Shown: positions 28,401 to 43,400 of the stretch, in pieces
How the letters are laid out: every line of letters begins with the position of its first letter
How positions within the stretch are numbered: the stretch's first letter is position 1
Origin: Melieria omissa
Lineage: Eukaryota > Arthropoda > Insecta > Diptera > Ulidiidae
DNA: 64,000 bases
Direction of reading: 5' to 3'
NCBI GenBank assembly: GCA_963971225.1
Contig: OZ020267.1
Span: 2,480,001-2,544,000, forward strand
Position numbers and translations under genes: made by a program
Notes under the pieces: model-generated
What the model saw: only the letters and a program-made list of their open reading frames with translations
Database searches by the model: none
Told to the model about the DNA's origin: nothing

Positions 28401-31400
28401 TTTTCTCCCCTTGTGCGCTTAGAACTTCAACAAAGCTTTTTCACCTGGCTGAATTTTACATTGATTCCATTCAAGATTCCTTTCAAGCGTCATTCATGTG
28501 GTGCTGGATCGTAATTTTCTTCGCCTGTTCCCTAACATGTAGTGTGCATACTTATGCCCTTCGTTAGTAAATAAGTGAGTTATAAAAGAGTTATTTATAA
28601 AAGAATTCAAGCATCCACTGAAATTGACAACTTTTTTTTTTTTGTAAATTCTTCAAACTTAGAGCGAACGCGCTTAATTTATGCGAACGCAACCTAACAG
28701 TGATGGCTAAATTGTCACAACGAAATTGCCAACAAAAGCCTGAAATGCCAAATAAAGTTGTTGTCATTGTCTATGTTGGCGATGTTGTTGTTTTAGTTGT
28801 TTTGGCTGGTTGCGGAGTTGATGTAGTGACAATTTATTAGCAGCATTTGTTTACAATGTTAGGAGCCGCGCGAAGAGCACAGTTTTTGTACAACAGGCTC
28901 ACACTCACACACACACACACAAACACATAGAGTGGTAATATAGTCGAAAATACTGCGGCTTGTAGGTCTACCAGTTTATTTGTGTTTATGTGCGTGTGTG
29001 TGTGTGTTGGTGTGTGCCAATAAAATGCTGCCGCAAGACGCCCATATTCTAAGAAGGGTCCAAGAACGCTGGCAGCCTCAGCGGTGCAGCCAGCAGATAC
29101 ACAATCTTTCGTAGTTGTTTTTGTTTTTCATTTTTTTGTCTTGTTTGTTTTCGTTACTATAGCAATGAGGCGAGAGTGAGGAGACGCAGCAATGTTAATT
29201 TTCCAAAGGATTATGCAAATTAAGTAAAAGCATTCACGCTCCCTCTCATCTTTCATGTATCTTTCTCTTTATCTCTCTCGCTCAGCCACTCGATGTCACA
29301 CACACATAGCGAGCAATGCCAAAGCAGCCATTCCGCACTTGAAACTGGCAGCAACAACAACAATTAGGCTGTTGTGGGGACATGTGTGTGCGGTGGAGGC
29401 GGGGTAGGAAGAGGGAGCAGCGCTTTTATTTAACACTTACAACATTTTTAGGCCGCTGCCTGCGCCCACTTCTAGTTTTTTTGTGTTTTGTTATTGCGCA
29501 GCTTTCAGCATAAAACTCTCAAACACCCACACACACACACACATGCATAAATACGCACATGTGTATCTGTGTGTGTGTGGGTGTATTATGTAAAGTGCGC
29601 GCCATCACTGTGTTGCGTGTGTGTTTGTGTGTTTGTTTGTCAATTCACTTGTCTTCATGTTTTTGCATAAAACATGAGTTTATTGTTTTTTGCTCTGCTC
29701 TGCGTTGTTGTTGTTGTTGCTATATATTGTTGACAATGTTGACGCTGTTTTTTTATGCAACATTTCACGCTACATACGCGTCGCTGCGGTTTTGTTGCTG
29801 CCACTGCCAACGCAGTTGTTTTTTTGTAATTATTGTTGTTGTTTTTTCTTAAATGAAATGTTTTTATTGTTATTGTTGTTGCTGTTGCTGTTTACTAACA
29901 TATTATTAAATACAGCTGATTTATTTATCACATTAAATGGCGTTAAATTTTCAATGTTGTCATTGTTGACGCGGTCACTGTCGCAGCATTATTGACATTT
30001 GTTACAAGTTGTTGTTGTTGCTGTTGCATTGTGTTGTATTTGCAGCACTTGTTACATGTCATGCTATTGTTTGCGGGCATTATGCCATAGACATGAGCAC
30101 ATACATATATAGTTAATGCACATATTTACGTATATAAGGTCGATGTTGTTGGCATCATTGGCAAATGGCATTGGTGGGTGTTGCACGGAATTAATAATGA
30201 TGCGAAATTTACAATAGTTCTACAAGACCTCATCATACAGCCAACACAGGCGAATTATGCGCGGCGTGACGTACACGCAACCTTAAATCATTCGAGGCTT
30301 ATGTCGGCGCCACTGGACGTATGAGTGATTTTTATGTGAAATTTGTTTGACTGACTGCACATAAAATAGCTTTAAAAAAGGAACAATACTAAAAGTAGTC
30401 CTGAGGTGTACAAGGATTACTTATTATAATTAATACTATTAATACTTAAGTGGGCTATTACTAAAGAAATCACTATCTGCGTCTCAAGTTTTAGCTAAAT
30501 TGTGTACCATTAGTCACCGAAATCTTCTTCATAGTTTTTTAAACTTCATAGCAAGAAAGTATTTTGGGAGGATATCGTTACTTACTACACACCCAATGAG
30601 GACTAAACATAAAGTAACGAAACACAAAGGGACCCAATGGGTGATTTCCTTCAGCTAGTTCCCCAGCCATGTACCCAAAGGACATGAAGATTCGGTGGTT
30701 TATGCTATAAGAACATAACAGAAGAAAGAAAATAGATCAAGTAGATAATTCACTTAAAAGAACGAAAAAGTTCCCAAAAACTTATTCGCTTCAATCAGCT
30801 CTACAAGGAACAAAAAAGATCTGCTTCAGTCAATCTTAACCCTTTCAGACCTGACGCTAAACTACTGGGAATTTTTTCGTAATTTTTGGAATATATGGTC
30901 TCTATATCGTATGAAAATATAATCAATGTCTAGCTTTTACCTTTTTTATATCCTTCAAGGATTTTTAGGACACGCACAAATGATGCATCTCGGTCTAATT
31001 TCATTTTAAAATAACCAAAGTCCCATATGATATCTTTTTTCAAACTACATATTTGTATTTTTCAGTATGATACAGCCTGAAACAATTGTTTTTTTGCTGA
31101 AACATAAAAATACATCGCATTTGGTGCATCGTGTGCGTGTACGCGACTTACAGTTTTTACGACGGCATATACGGACTGCTTTCAAATCGAGTTCTTCTGG
31201 CCAGTGATTGAAGCCATCTAACCGTTTTTCGGGACATGGCTGGTCCGCTGGGTGATATCGGTTTGATTGTTGAACAGTTTCAACCTCGTTCGTTTCGGAT
31301 TCAGAGCTCCACTCCAAGTTGTTAGTTTTTGAGTGGCCTTCAATGCTTCAGCTAACGCAAGTCGAAAAATGAGCAAATCGTGCGATCTTTTGATAGTTTT

Positions 31401-34400
31401 CCGATTTCCCGACAAGCCTTTCGATACTCCATCCAAGAATTTATGAAATGTATGATTACTTTCAATGGCCATTTTTGGGTTTTGGAAAAGGTCCGATATG
31501 CTTCCATTTGTTGGTCGCAAATGTCCACACCACCTATTGGCTCATTGCTCACTGCTGGACTATATTTGGACGTGCGACTTCGATAAGTGTTTCGTTTTTG
31601 CACCAACGACGAACATAATTACCGGGACTGCATCCAAATGTAGATGACGCCAATAAAAACGACTTTGAGTCTTTCCATTGCACAATGGCAACTGTATCCT
31701 CAGGAGAACAGCATTTCTCCATATCTTCTCTTTTCATCTTTTTTCATCAGTCAATTTAACGCCTTTTATATGACTTTTCATTATCATTCCCGCCCCAAAA
31801 AGTCCTTCTTGTAGAAGCTTATCCAATAGGGGCAATGAGGTAAAGTACCTGTCAAAAAATACTTTGGATCCCTTAGGTAATGTTTGTACAAGACGCAGAA
31901 CGAATGCAAGGCAAAGTCCAATATTTTCCTTCGGAAGAGGCGTGGTCTTGCCTTGATAAATTTCGAAATCGAGAACTAGTCCTTCTAATGTGGTCAATAC
32001 CTCATTTTTTAAACCAACATTTCTTGGTTTGTTGTGAATGGTATCATGTGCTCGTCAATGGAATATCGTCCATTCTCTTGTCTCAGAATTTGTAAGCAAG
32101 CGTTTCTAACTGAATCAATAATTGGCTTAAAAATTAATTAGCACTTAAAAATTGAAAAAAACACTCTTTTAGAGACATAAGACCCGATACGCACAAGTGA
32201 TGCACTCGTTAAAATGTTTAGCTAAAAGGCATTTTTATTTTATCAAATTACTTTAATTGGCGTGAAGCAGTAAAATTTATCATTTTTTTTTACGAAAATA
32301 TGCCCACTTCACTTATTTGTTAACGATTAGTTAGTACTTTTGTAATTGAAATCACAACTTACTTCTGCGGCTCATTTTGGCAAAACTGAAATGTGGCGCA
32401 GTAATTGAAGTAATGGTAAAGAGACCAGCTGTGACAATGTGAGAAACAAGCATAAAGAAAAAGCAGAGAAATCGATGCATGCCGATCTATTTGACACTGG
32501 ATCACGGTCTGAAAGGGTTAAAACAACATACCAATTGAACGAAAAGCGACTCAATAGTTGAATCACTTAATATTCAAATTGTTTCCGACCACTAATGGCC
32601 TCGTTACATCACGAACGATAACAAATTACACGCAACCAATCTGCTTGAAAAGTCCCCGAGTGAAGCATGATTTATGCATTTCTTTACAGATCAGTTTGGT
32701 TCCTTGATCGTTATGTCAGAAATACTTCAACTTTTTCAAACAAATAGTTCAGAATGCCTACAGAATTCCTTACTAACTTCTGTTCATAGTTAATTGAAGT
32801 GAAATTGATTTTCCAATTGTTCCAGTTCATGTCAACTATGAACATTAGTCTTAATTCAGGCGTAGTCACATGTGAGAAACTTAAATTTTCTCATTTATTT
32901 AAAATCTTCAAACACGGCCCACACTGCGTATACGTAATCGAAATTCATTGAGCTATTCGTCGCGAAAACTGCAAAAGCCATATTTGCGAAATTGGCAACA
33001 ATTCAAAAGAGCGCAACATAGATCACTCGCAATTTCCAATGATAAACATCAGACAGTGCCCGGAATAGTTCAACACGTGCGCCGTGTTTGCCAAATTAGA
33101 AAAACGCCAGCGTACAAAAGTCATTATCCTTGCGCAGTAAATTCAAATCGTTGTGAGTGCACAAAAAGGCTTACAGCAGCAACAATGATAGCCTGAAGAA
33201 CATCAGTGGGAGCGATTAAAGCGACAACACAACACAACACAACACAAATGCCGCCAGCCATAAGCGAAAACTGCCAACGCGCACAACGAAAAGGCCGAAA
33301 ATCACAAAACAAAACAGAAAATTCGAGAACGTTTATCTAATTGCCAAATCTCCGGCAGTAAACGGCGCCACTAATGCATCGGCGCAGGCACAGTGGGCCA
33401 GTTGGCAAATACATAAATACGAAACGAGACGAGACGAGCGAGATTTTCAATATGGGCCACCTTAATTAAAGTGATTTCCGGTTTTCCGTTAACGGTGCGC
33501 CCGTTGTCGTAAATTGTTTTGTTTGAGCGCAACAACAACAACAACAACAACAACATCAAGCAATTGAAAATCTAGACAAAAGTCCTTTAGGGTTGGCCAT
33601 AGTCGACGCCGGTAGCCCAAAAGGGATAAACGTAAACCTGTTCCTCGCAATCCTTGCTTAGTTGCGTCATGGCGTTAACACCACCGTTGTTGTTGTTGTT
33701 GCTGTCCTTGTTGTTTATGTTTATGTTGTTGTGATTGTGCACACTTTTCGCTATAAAATAGCGCGCTGAACCAACGTAAAATCAACACTAAACGACACGA
33801 AGAACGCGACTGAAAAGACGGCAAGTCGCCGTCAAGGGAATCCTTGCTGTGCGTAAAAGGGTTTGAAGCGCCCATTAACATGAAATTTTTAAGCGCCAAC
33901 ACTCGTAGGCGAGCACGGATTACGGTGATGTGCCCAATGTTATTTTTGTTGTTGTTGTTGTTGTGCGTACAAACCCCTTTTGTGGCCACGCATCGACGAC
34001 GCCGACTGAAAGCAGCTTTCTCGCAATTTTCTGCTTTTGTTTTCACTGAACTTTTCTGTCGCTCACTGCTGTTGTTGCTGTTGTTGCTATCATATTGCCG
34101 CTTCGAAATTGTGCTCGCCAGGCAAAATGCTCACTTGGCCCTGTGGCTGGCCACCGACTGCACAGAGACGTTAACGCCGACGCCGACAGACGCAGGTCGC
34201 GCATATTTAACGCATTTTTATGCGAACTTAACGCCGGTGAATTGAGTTCGTAAACTGTGCGTTTTATTATATGAAAGGCGGAACAGCCACGACGAAGCCG
34301 TTAAAACTGGCGGCCAGTAGCAGAGCGTAAAGCGGGATCAGCACGAAAGAAAGGTGCAGATAAAAGAAGCGAACGAGTGCAGGCTGAGCTGCTTTTCGCT

Positions 34401-37400
34401 GCGTTCGAAGTCAACGAACTTGTGTGCAGCTGGTTCGGTGTTCACTTGCGTGTTAAGTTTGCGCTTAAGTGAAGTGAAATTTATTGGTTAATTTTTCACA
34501 TTCAATTTGCAACAATCGATGTGCGGCCACCCGCTCATTCGTGCTGCTTGTTGTTGCTGTAATTGCGCACTGCACCGCGCACTTCCACAGAAAGTAAGAA
34601 AGGAAGCACAATGTTGACGCTACTCAGGGAGATTTTTTATGAAAGTGTGCGCCATTATTTTTGGATTCTGTTTTCAGTTTTTTATTTCATTAAATTTTTG
34701 GGTCACAATAGATCAGTAATGGCCTTAGTGCAATAAACCCCAAATAAATCTATCTTCTTTAAATTTGTTTGGCATTAATTTTACTTGGTTGCATTGTGAA
34801 TAAGTTTAGTTCTTATTTATTTTAAATTTATTATAGCATAACAATAGAAACTTTTTTAATTTCTAAATTTTTAATTTAATATAATTTTAATTTCTATTTT
34901 TTTTATTTAAATTTTTTATAAATTAAATTAATTAATTTCCTATTGCGTCTGTCGTGTTGGACCACTTTCGCAAAATATTCATTTTCTTCTATTCTTTTAT
35001 TGTCACTCATACGCCCAGTGCGCCTCCAAATCACAGCATTTGGGTGTTTCAAAACACAAATAAATAACTCGAAACTGTTCTTTTACATAAAATTCACCCC
35101 TTTGATATATCTCATTGAACAGTTTAATTGGTTGCAAACATCGTTTGGCTCCAATTAAGACGATTGCCAAAAATTGTCAAAATCCTTTCACCTTTTTATT
35201 GCCCAATTATAAACTTTACACGTGTTCACTGTGCCCACACAAATTTGTGTATGTGAATGTAAATTTGTGTGTGTGTGTAACATTTTTCAAAACACAATCT
35301 AAAAGTTATTTGCGCCGCCGGCAAACGCCGCAAATTATGCAAAACAAAAACTGCCATACACCATTTCGTTGGTTCTATTTCGCATTTAGATTTCTTCTCG
35401 CTCGGGATCAATGTGGTTTTTATTGCTATTTGTATGTTTGTGCGTGTGTAGAAATTCTTGTTTATTATTTTGCAACAGCAGTTTTTGGAAAAGTTTTGTT
35501 GTTATTCAATTTACAACTTTATTCAATTCCTATGAAATTGGCAATTTCCGGCATTTTATGCACAACGCGCACACATCTACGAAAACAAAAACAACAACAG
35601 CAATAAAAGCGAAGTAAGCAACTCGAACTCGAACTCCAACTACACCGAATGCGATGCCAACTCGAGTTGCGCAACTGTCGAGTACCATGAAGAAATAAAC
35701 ACTAATGCAACAACAACAACAACAATAGTCAGAATGGCGACAGTGAAATTCGACATTTCTTTGCAACAAAGGCGACACAAGGATTATGACGCAACGAGCA
35801 GCAAACAAATTGTTGGAAAGGATCAAAGGGAGCCAGAGTAGTAAAATTTCGACTATTGCTGACAATCAAAAATGCGAAAGGCACAAATAGATTGACTGTC
35901 TGTCAGTTGAAAGGACACACATCGACAACAACAGCATCGGAAATCGCAACAATTTAGCGCCTCGCTGCAATTACAACCGAAATAACAAAAACAACAAATT
36001 ATAAGCAGAAAATAACAAACTACTTTGACAGTTGGCGCATTCGCTTTTTACGCATTTCAGTTTTAATTGAATGACGCTGCGTCTCAATGGCAACAAAACA
36101 AACAAAAACAACATATTTTTGTAGAAAAACTGAAACGCTGAAGAGCGCAGGAAGCAAACAAATCAACGCATGGCCAATGCAATTTTGCTGAAAGTCTACA
36201 ATAGCAACAACAATGGCAAACAAGAAAACCACGAAAACATTGACAGAGCCACAGTCACAGCAACAACAACAACAGACAATAGCGAAGCGCAACGAATGTC
36301 GGCGCGCAACTGAAGGACTCAATAAAAACAGCAGAAACAAACTGAAATACAAATAAATGGAAGTTGAAAAGATTTTTGGCAAATAAAAATCGCAATAATG
36401 TACTTGAAATGAAACGAAATGAGAGATTAAAAAATTAACAAAAATAAGCAACAACAAGAAATAACAACAAATAAATAAATAAACCGTTTCAGTTGGAAAA
36501 AGGGGAATGAAGTGGTGAAATTTTGTTTAGTTTTTGTGTTTGTTTGTGTGCGTTTGTAAAGTAAGTAAAACATTCAATGTTGCTAAGTGCATCGATGCCG
36601 AGTCATTGGCAAAAATAATTGAGTAAAGCAAACTGATACTGAAACACGAAAATAATGAGAGAGAGATAGAGTGAAATGTGCGCCACAGCTCAACATTAAA
36701 AAATGGCAATTGAGAAGTGTAACAAGGCACACAAACCACTAATGAACTCATACCAAAAGTATGCTAGAAACTATTGTTTGGGTATACACTCGTGTTGTTG
36801 CAACATTGACAATTCGCTGCATAGTTTTAGGCGACAAATGTAAAGCAGTGAAATCTGCAGTGGATTATTCGACTTTCTTATAAACGAACTTTTCTATAAC
36901 ACGAGACAAGTAAGTCACTTTGTTATATGGAAAATACGTTGACTGACTACTGAACACATGCAACTTTAAAAATTTTTAATAATGGTCTATTTTTTTTTAC
37001 CCGTCATTCCATGTTTCTTTATAATGACTTCAAAGCGCACTAAAAGTAAACTTAAAAAGTTGAGTTCCTGAAATCAATTTGTAACATCGAGTTTTTTGGT
37101 ATAGAAGTTCATTAGGCAGAAGTTTACAATTTATTTCAAATTTTTTCTGTAAAATTAAGCCGAATTTTCTCAATAAATTTGTATTTAATTTTTTGTTATT
37201 TTTTTTTAATGACTTCAAGTAATTAGAACCACAACAATTTAAACCAATGTTTTCCTTCGCCTCATGTCCGCCTTGTCATGTCAGCTGAATGTCAGCGCAT
37301 TGAATTCAAACAAATTGCGCACAAGCTGTTGCTTGTTACGCGCCCGCGTTTCTGGACGCTCCCTACACTTTAATAATAATAATAAGTAGCTGGTTCCTTC

Positions 37401-40400
37401 TTAAAGAACAACTCGGCGCTGACATTAAAGAAATTGCACGCTCAGCGGTAAAACCCACTTTCGTTGGCAATTGGCTGCAGTGCGAGTAGCAATGCTGAAA
37501 TTAACAGTAAGACACAACACAAACAACAACAGCAATGATCACAAGAGCGTCATTAAAGTGGTAATTGTAAAAAAAAATATGAGCTCAACCAAACCGCACA
37601 ACATACAAAAAATTAAGCATAGCAACAGGGGCGCCGAGTATGACCACTTGCAGCAAGTGGCTGACGGTTTGCGTAAAATTGAGGTCAAGGAAAATGACTC
37701 AGCATGAGGTGGTCTGCATGCACACACACACATACATGTACATCAACTACACACATATGTACAGTTGTGAAAATAATATAAAAATATATAAATACACAAT
37801 TTTGCAGCGTCAGCAAACGACGCGCGCTGGTTTTGTATGTGGCGACTTGAAATGCTTACAAATGCTTTTGTTTTACTATTTGCTGTTTTAAGCAGTTGTC
37901 TCACTTCGACTGTGAACCCCTAACGGCACATCAAGTCTACAGTTGCATTTAGTTTTATTTATTTCAATTTGATACTTTTTTTTTATCAAATCTGAGGCGG
38001 CGCGAAAATGGAGCAACTTGTCGCGTAACTTGAATGCAAATGCACTCAGGCGACTGCTTCACATAAGAAAATTCATTAAGCAGCAGGCTTGAGGCTCATT
38101 CACACACACAGGCTCGCATACACACCCACACACTGCACATGGAGCATGTCAGTTAATTACCGCAAGCAGACAGTGAGAGAACGGCAACTGTAACCGAGCG
38201 AAATTTAGAGCAGACGCGCCAGTCGAAAAAGTGTGTCGGCCGCTTGTGTGTTCACGTGCGTGACACACAGCACACTTGTCAAGGACAAAGCCGCACTTCC
38301 TGCTCGCGCCGCCAAGTGGCTGCTGTGCGACTGTAATGAAATTTCATTTCATCTCAGCTCCACTTAAATGGTCGCCCATAAAGTTAAATGACCCAAATTT
38401 CCGTGCAGTGAACGAACAAACAAATCGAAATTGCTAAAAACAGCAGTGATAAAAATTTACATTTCCCGCTTCGGGGCCCAGCAAAGTGTCTCTTTTGATT
38501 TTTGCGCATTTTTCGCTTCTTTGTTTGATTTCGCTTCTTTTTGTTTGTGTTCTTCGCTGACCAGACGACCGCAAACGGCCCCCGTCACTGCGTCAGCAGC
38601 TGCCCTGACAGTAATCCACGCGTATAGCTTAAATTGGTTCATTGAATACGTGCCAAATGTTGGCGAGTTTCCGTTGTCAGTTTTTTCTTGCCTTTTTTTG
38701 CTGTCGCTGATCCGCTCAAATTGTTCATTGATTTTGCTTGTTTTCGGTGCTTCCACTTTTTCTGACACGCACTCGCTACTTGCAAGGCTAAGAAATTCAA
38801 TTTGTTATTGTTGTTATTTACTGTTATGGTGAATATTAATTATTTTTGTTGCGAATACAACATTTACATCAACCACTGACAACTTCCGCTCTCATTTGTT
38901 TGCGCTAACGGAAAGCATTGTGCCCAGCGCCAACAAAGATTGCATACTTCAAGGCGCCGCTTCAAAACAAGAGAATTGCTTGCGTGAAGTGAATTGTCTG
39001 TGATGGCTTTTAAAGCCTCTTAAAGAATGACCTTTCAATAAAACCGATATTTGTATCTATAAAACTTGGCCTATTGAGAGCAGCAAGCAATTCAATTTGT
39101 TGAAAATTGTTGTTTTTATGAATTATTTTGTTTATGAAATAAAATTTATATTAATTTAATTCTTTAAAAAATGTAACATGCACAATTTAATACATTTTTT
39201 AATAGTTAGGAAATTATTAAAACTAAATTTTAAGAATTTTTTTTTAAACAACATTTTTTAAAAATAATTTAAAACCAAAAATTGCATTTTTAAAAAATTT
39301 TAAATTTAAAAAATTCTCAAAATTAATATAAACGAGTTAATGTAATTAAAAAAACATTAAAAAATAGAAAATATTTAAAAAGGAATTTCAGAAAATAAAA
39401 AATAAAAATTTCATATTTTAGTGTGAAATTTTTAAACTTATTTTAAAAACTAAGAAATTTTTAAAAAAGTTGTCAAATTTAAATTAATCAAAATTAAAAA
39501 CAAGTTAAAAAAAATAGCAAATGTTCAAGAAATTTCAATTCAATTCATTTCAATTTCAAATCTTAAAGTTGTATTTTTTAATAAGCAATTTTTTGTAAAA
39601 CTATAATAATTAAAAAAAGTATACGTTACAAAATATTTACAAATGGTTGTCAAAATTTAATTTAACGTTTTAATAAAATGTAGAAAAAATTTAAAAATGA
39701 ATAATATTAAAAATACAATTTGTCAGCCTATAGAATTTTAAAACAATTTGTCAACGTATACAATAAAAAATTTTTTTTTTATTTTTTAAAACAAATTGAA
39801 ATGTTGAAATTTTGTTTGTCAATTATTTAATAAATAAATATAAATTCGAAAATGGGTTTACAAATTTAATGAAAATATTTGGCGAAAAATATGGTTCAAA
39901 TTATTATTAAATTATAATTAAATCAAGTTAATTAAAAAATGATTTTAACTCTTAAAAATAATTTTTTTAACTCATATTTTGTTAATATGTAATTTAAATA
40001 TCCATAAAAGATCTACGTAAAAGAATTTAAACGCTGAAAATTTGAGAATATATTTAACTAATTTGAATAAAATAAAAAAAAAATTTTACTTTTTTAGTTA
40101 TACTCCAAAAATTTAATTAAATTATTTAATTCTTAATTTTGACGAATTGTAATTGTTTACTTAAAATGAGATAAACTTAAATATTGGATTTGTCCTAAAA
40201 GCTGAAAATGTTTACTCCCCATCAAGTCTTTTCATACAATCGGAAGTTTCACTCCTTTAGTTTCACTCCTTTTGGTATTCTAAATTCATTCTTCTTTGAC
40301 CTCAACTATTGCCGTTTTGTTATGGTCTTGCGTTGTCTTCTTCTTCTTAAATTATTTAGCATTAGCAGACTTTCCAATTTTTCTCTACATTTGTTGCTCA

Positions 40401-43400
40401 CATTTGCAACTTCTTTCTTTGACTCGGGTATTTACATTTGACGCCCTCTGGTCTTTGCATTTCCACTTGCCCACCCATCTCCAACCCGGCACGAACTCCC
40501 CACCCATCCTTTGCCGCCACAACTTCTTGTTAGGTTATGGTTTTTTGCCATTTTTTGGCACTTTCCAAACGCTGTCAGCTCTCATTTTGTATAACTGCCA
40601 CCTTACAAATGGCCGCCGCTTCCACGCTTCGTTTCTATTGCTTTTGGTTACTTCGGTGCACATTAAGTGAAAGGATTTTACACTGAAGTGGCATTTGCCA
40701 TTTGTAGTTTTCACTCGATATTTTTTGGTGTTGCTGGTGAGTTGCCGTTGGTGGCACTTAGCCTAATGAGCTGCCGCCGCTGCTTGCGAGCACTGCGACG
40801 CGACGCGATTGAATGGGACGCGGCTACACTGTTAATTACATTAAAAACTGCTGCCAGAATATTTACGTCTTTGCGCCAGCGGCACACGACATGGGTGTGG
40901 CTTCGCGCCGAAGTGCTAAAGATGCAAAACACGCGCTTTGAGTGGCGGCTCGCGCGGGGAAAAGCAGCGGCAGAGCAGTGCGAGCACGCAAAAGGCTAAT
41001 TGGCTTTTTGTGAAATTGAAAATTTGCCACCAACAACTTAAGAACGTTTTGGCAGTTTTGGCGCAACAGGAATGCGTTGCGTTTTTGCTTTTTGTTAGAG
41101 AATTGCAAAAACAAACGAAATAAATGAAAAACTGAAGCGGCACAAAAAGGTGTCTGGAATAAGAATGATGTTAAGTTGTGGAAGGACTCATGGCCACTTG
41201 ACAGCCAAGTAGCTATTAAGGTCCTTGAATCTCACATCAGAGCGCAGTCTTTTGACCAAAGTGGGTTAACATTTGCCTTGTATGGAAAAAGCAGAACAGA
41301 CGCACTGACGAGACAAAGCACTACCAAGTAACTCACTTCAGAATTTGATGACTTTGTTGTTGCATTAAAGATTTTTAATGCTTAATTTCGCCAAGAAGAC
41401 AGCGTAACAAATCGTTTCGAAGACGAACTAAAGCTGCGCCAAAAGTCAAATGGATCTCGTCTAATGGATCTGAAAAGCAAGTTCAGAGCAGTTGATGGCT
41501 TCATTCGTGGATATTGCTTTCTTGGTGTCCAAATTAAGATTAGAATTGGCCTAAGGTTAGACTTCAGGTCATTTGGAGAACAATTAACATGTGAGACGAA
41601 GAAGAAATTTGTCCCAGGATCACCTATCCTGCTGGCGTCTACTCTGAACTTGATAATTTGATTCGGTAAGTTGTAGAGAAGAAACTAGATATCGTCAAAT
41701 CATGGCCAACTTTTTTGGCAGTCAGTCTTTTTCTGAAAATATTTCTTCAACTGACTTGCTTGAGATTTGATTCTCATCTTCAATCTGAGATAATGTTGCT
41801 GAAGACGAGTACTTCAGTACCTCCGAAGATTTTCAGTTGCTGTAAACTTTGAGTGCCGCCTTTTTTTAATTTTCAATGCATTAATTATTAATTTAGATTT
41901 ATTTAAATAATTTTTTTTATATACTTAACTGCATTGCAAAAAGCATGAAAATTGTATAAACCAAGACTGTTCTTCTTGTTCAGTCATAACATGAAATGCG
42001 GAGAGACAGAAAATCACATTTCCTCATTTCCCACTGGCAAACGAATTTAACTCACTGTGAGTTTTACAACTCGCACACACTCCCCACACAGACACAATGA
42101 ATAGCAACATGTCGCATACACACTGCACATGGCACATTACATTTCTCACTTTATTTATGATAGATAAAAATTTTTTATTTCCGCCGCGCGCAGACGGGAG
42201 CGGCCACCAAAAATGCTGGTGACTGCTGATTGCATGCGCGTCCCCACATTTGCCGAGCGCAAACATCGAATGTGAGTTTCTTGTTAACACACACAGACAC
42301 ACATACACAAACAGGACAAGGAGTGAAAACTACAAAACCACAAAAAAAAGCATCAAAACGCTGAATGAAGTGGATATGAATGGCAATTTGTCTGATGGTT
42401 ATTGCACTCGCCGCAACTGTATGCGCTGTGTTGCAGCAACTCTTGTGGCAATTGTTGTTGCTGTTATGGTCGTTTTGGGAAGCTTATTTCGTGCCTTGAA
42501 GCCAACCAACAAACCCAAGACTCAACCTCCAGCCAACCAAATGCCAACAGTGCAACCAACTGCAACTCCAGCGTTCACCGTTCAAAATAGCTGAACGGAT
42601 GCACTTCGTCATGCTGCGTAAAACGAAAAAAAGAAACAAAAATTCAAACCCAACAAATACCCCACAAAAAAATAGCAACAATAAAAGGGGTTTAACTTGG
42701 TCGCAACAACAATGTGGCAAGTTTGCGCGTTTTTATGTATTGGTCATTTCACGTCTGTGTATGTGAGTGAGTGAGTGAATGAGTGAGTCTGTGTGTATGT
42801 GTGTGTGTGTTTGTCCAGTCGTGGTCTCGCCTGTGACCCTAAGCGTACACGCCTTTATGTGCTTCGAGCAGCGAGTGCATCATGTTGCTTGTTCTTGCAG
42901 TTGTTGTTGTTGTATTTGGTGTATGGGCAAATGTTGTTACTACTTGCATTTTTGTTGTTGTTTTTGTTGTCATCATATGTCGAAAATTTCATTTCCGCCA
43001 AAAGTGTGTGTGTGTTTGTGTGTGTTGCTACTGGCGCGTTGTTGTCCTTAAAGTCCTTAAAATAGTCGAAATGGGCAGCAAAGTGTGGGGACAGTAAAGG
43101 GCAGTGAGCGCTGAAAGGCATTGCCGCAATAAATATGACTTCCGCTTGTCGTTGGCAACTGCGTTGGTCAACACTAAGTGATTTTTTTTGGGGGGGATTT
43201 GTTGAGCTTTTATTGCTCAGCGAAACTTTATGTCATTCTCTCAGTTCAATGTTTAAATTCTTAAAATTTTCAGGTTCAGAAAGTGTTAAATGCGCTTTTT
43301 AAAGGTTTATTTTATTGAATTGATAAATGTATAAAAATACAAAAATGCATTTTCTCATGCGTGCGGCATTTCCAACGCCTACGCACAACATTGAGCGACA

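Noticed and set aside
31380..31647. Plus-strand frames of 60-68 codons
   Set aside because: They are antisense shadows of the piggyBac transposase relic.
33844..34245. 133-codon frame with a Leu-rich signal-like segment
   Set aside because: The Leu run is encoded by a (TTG)n repeat; similar artefacts occur at every such repeat in the window.
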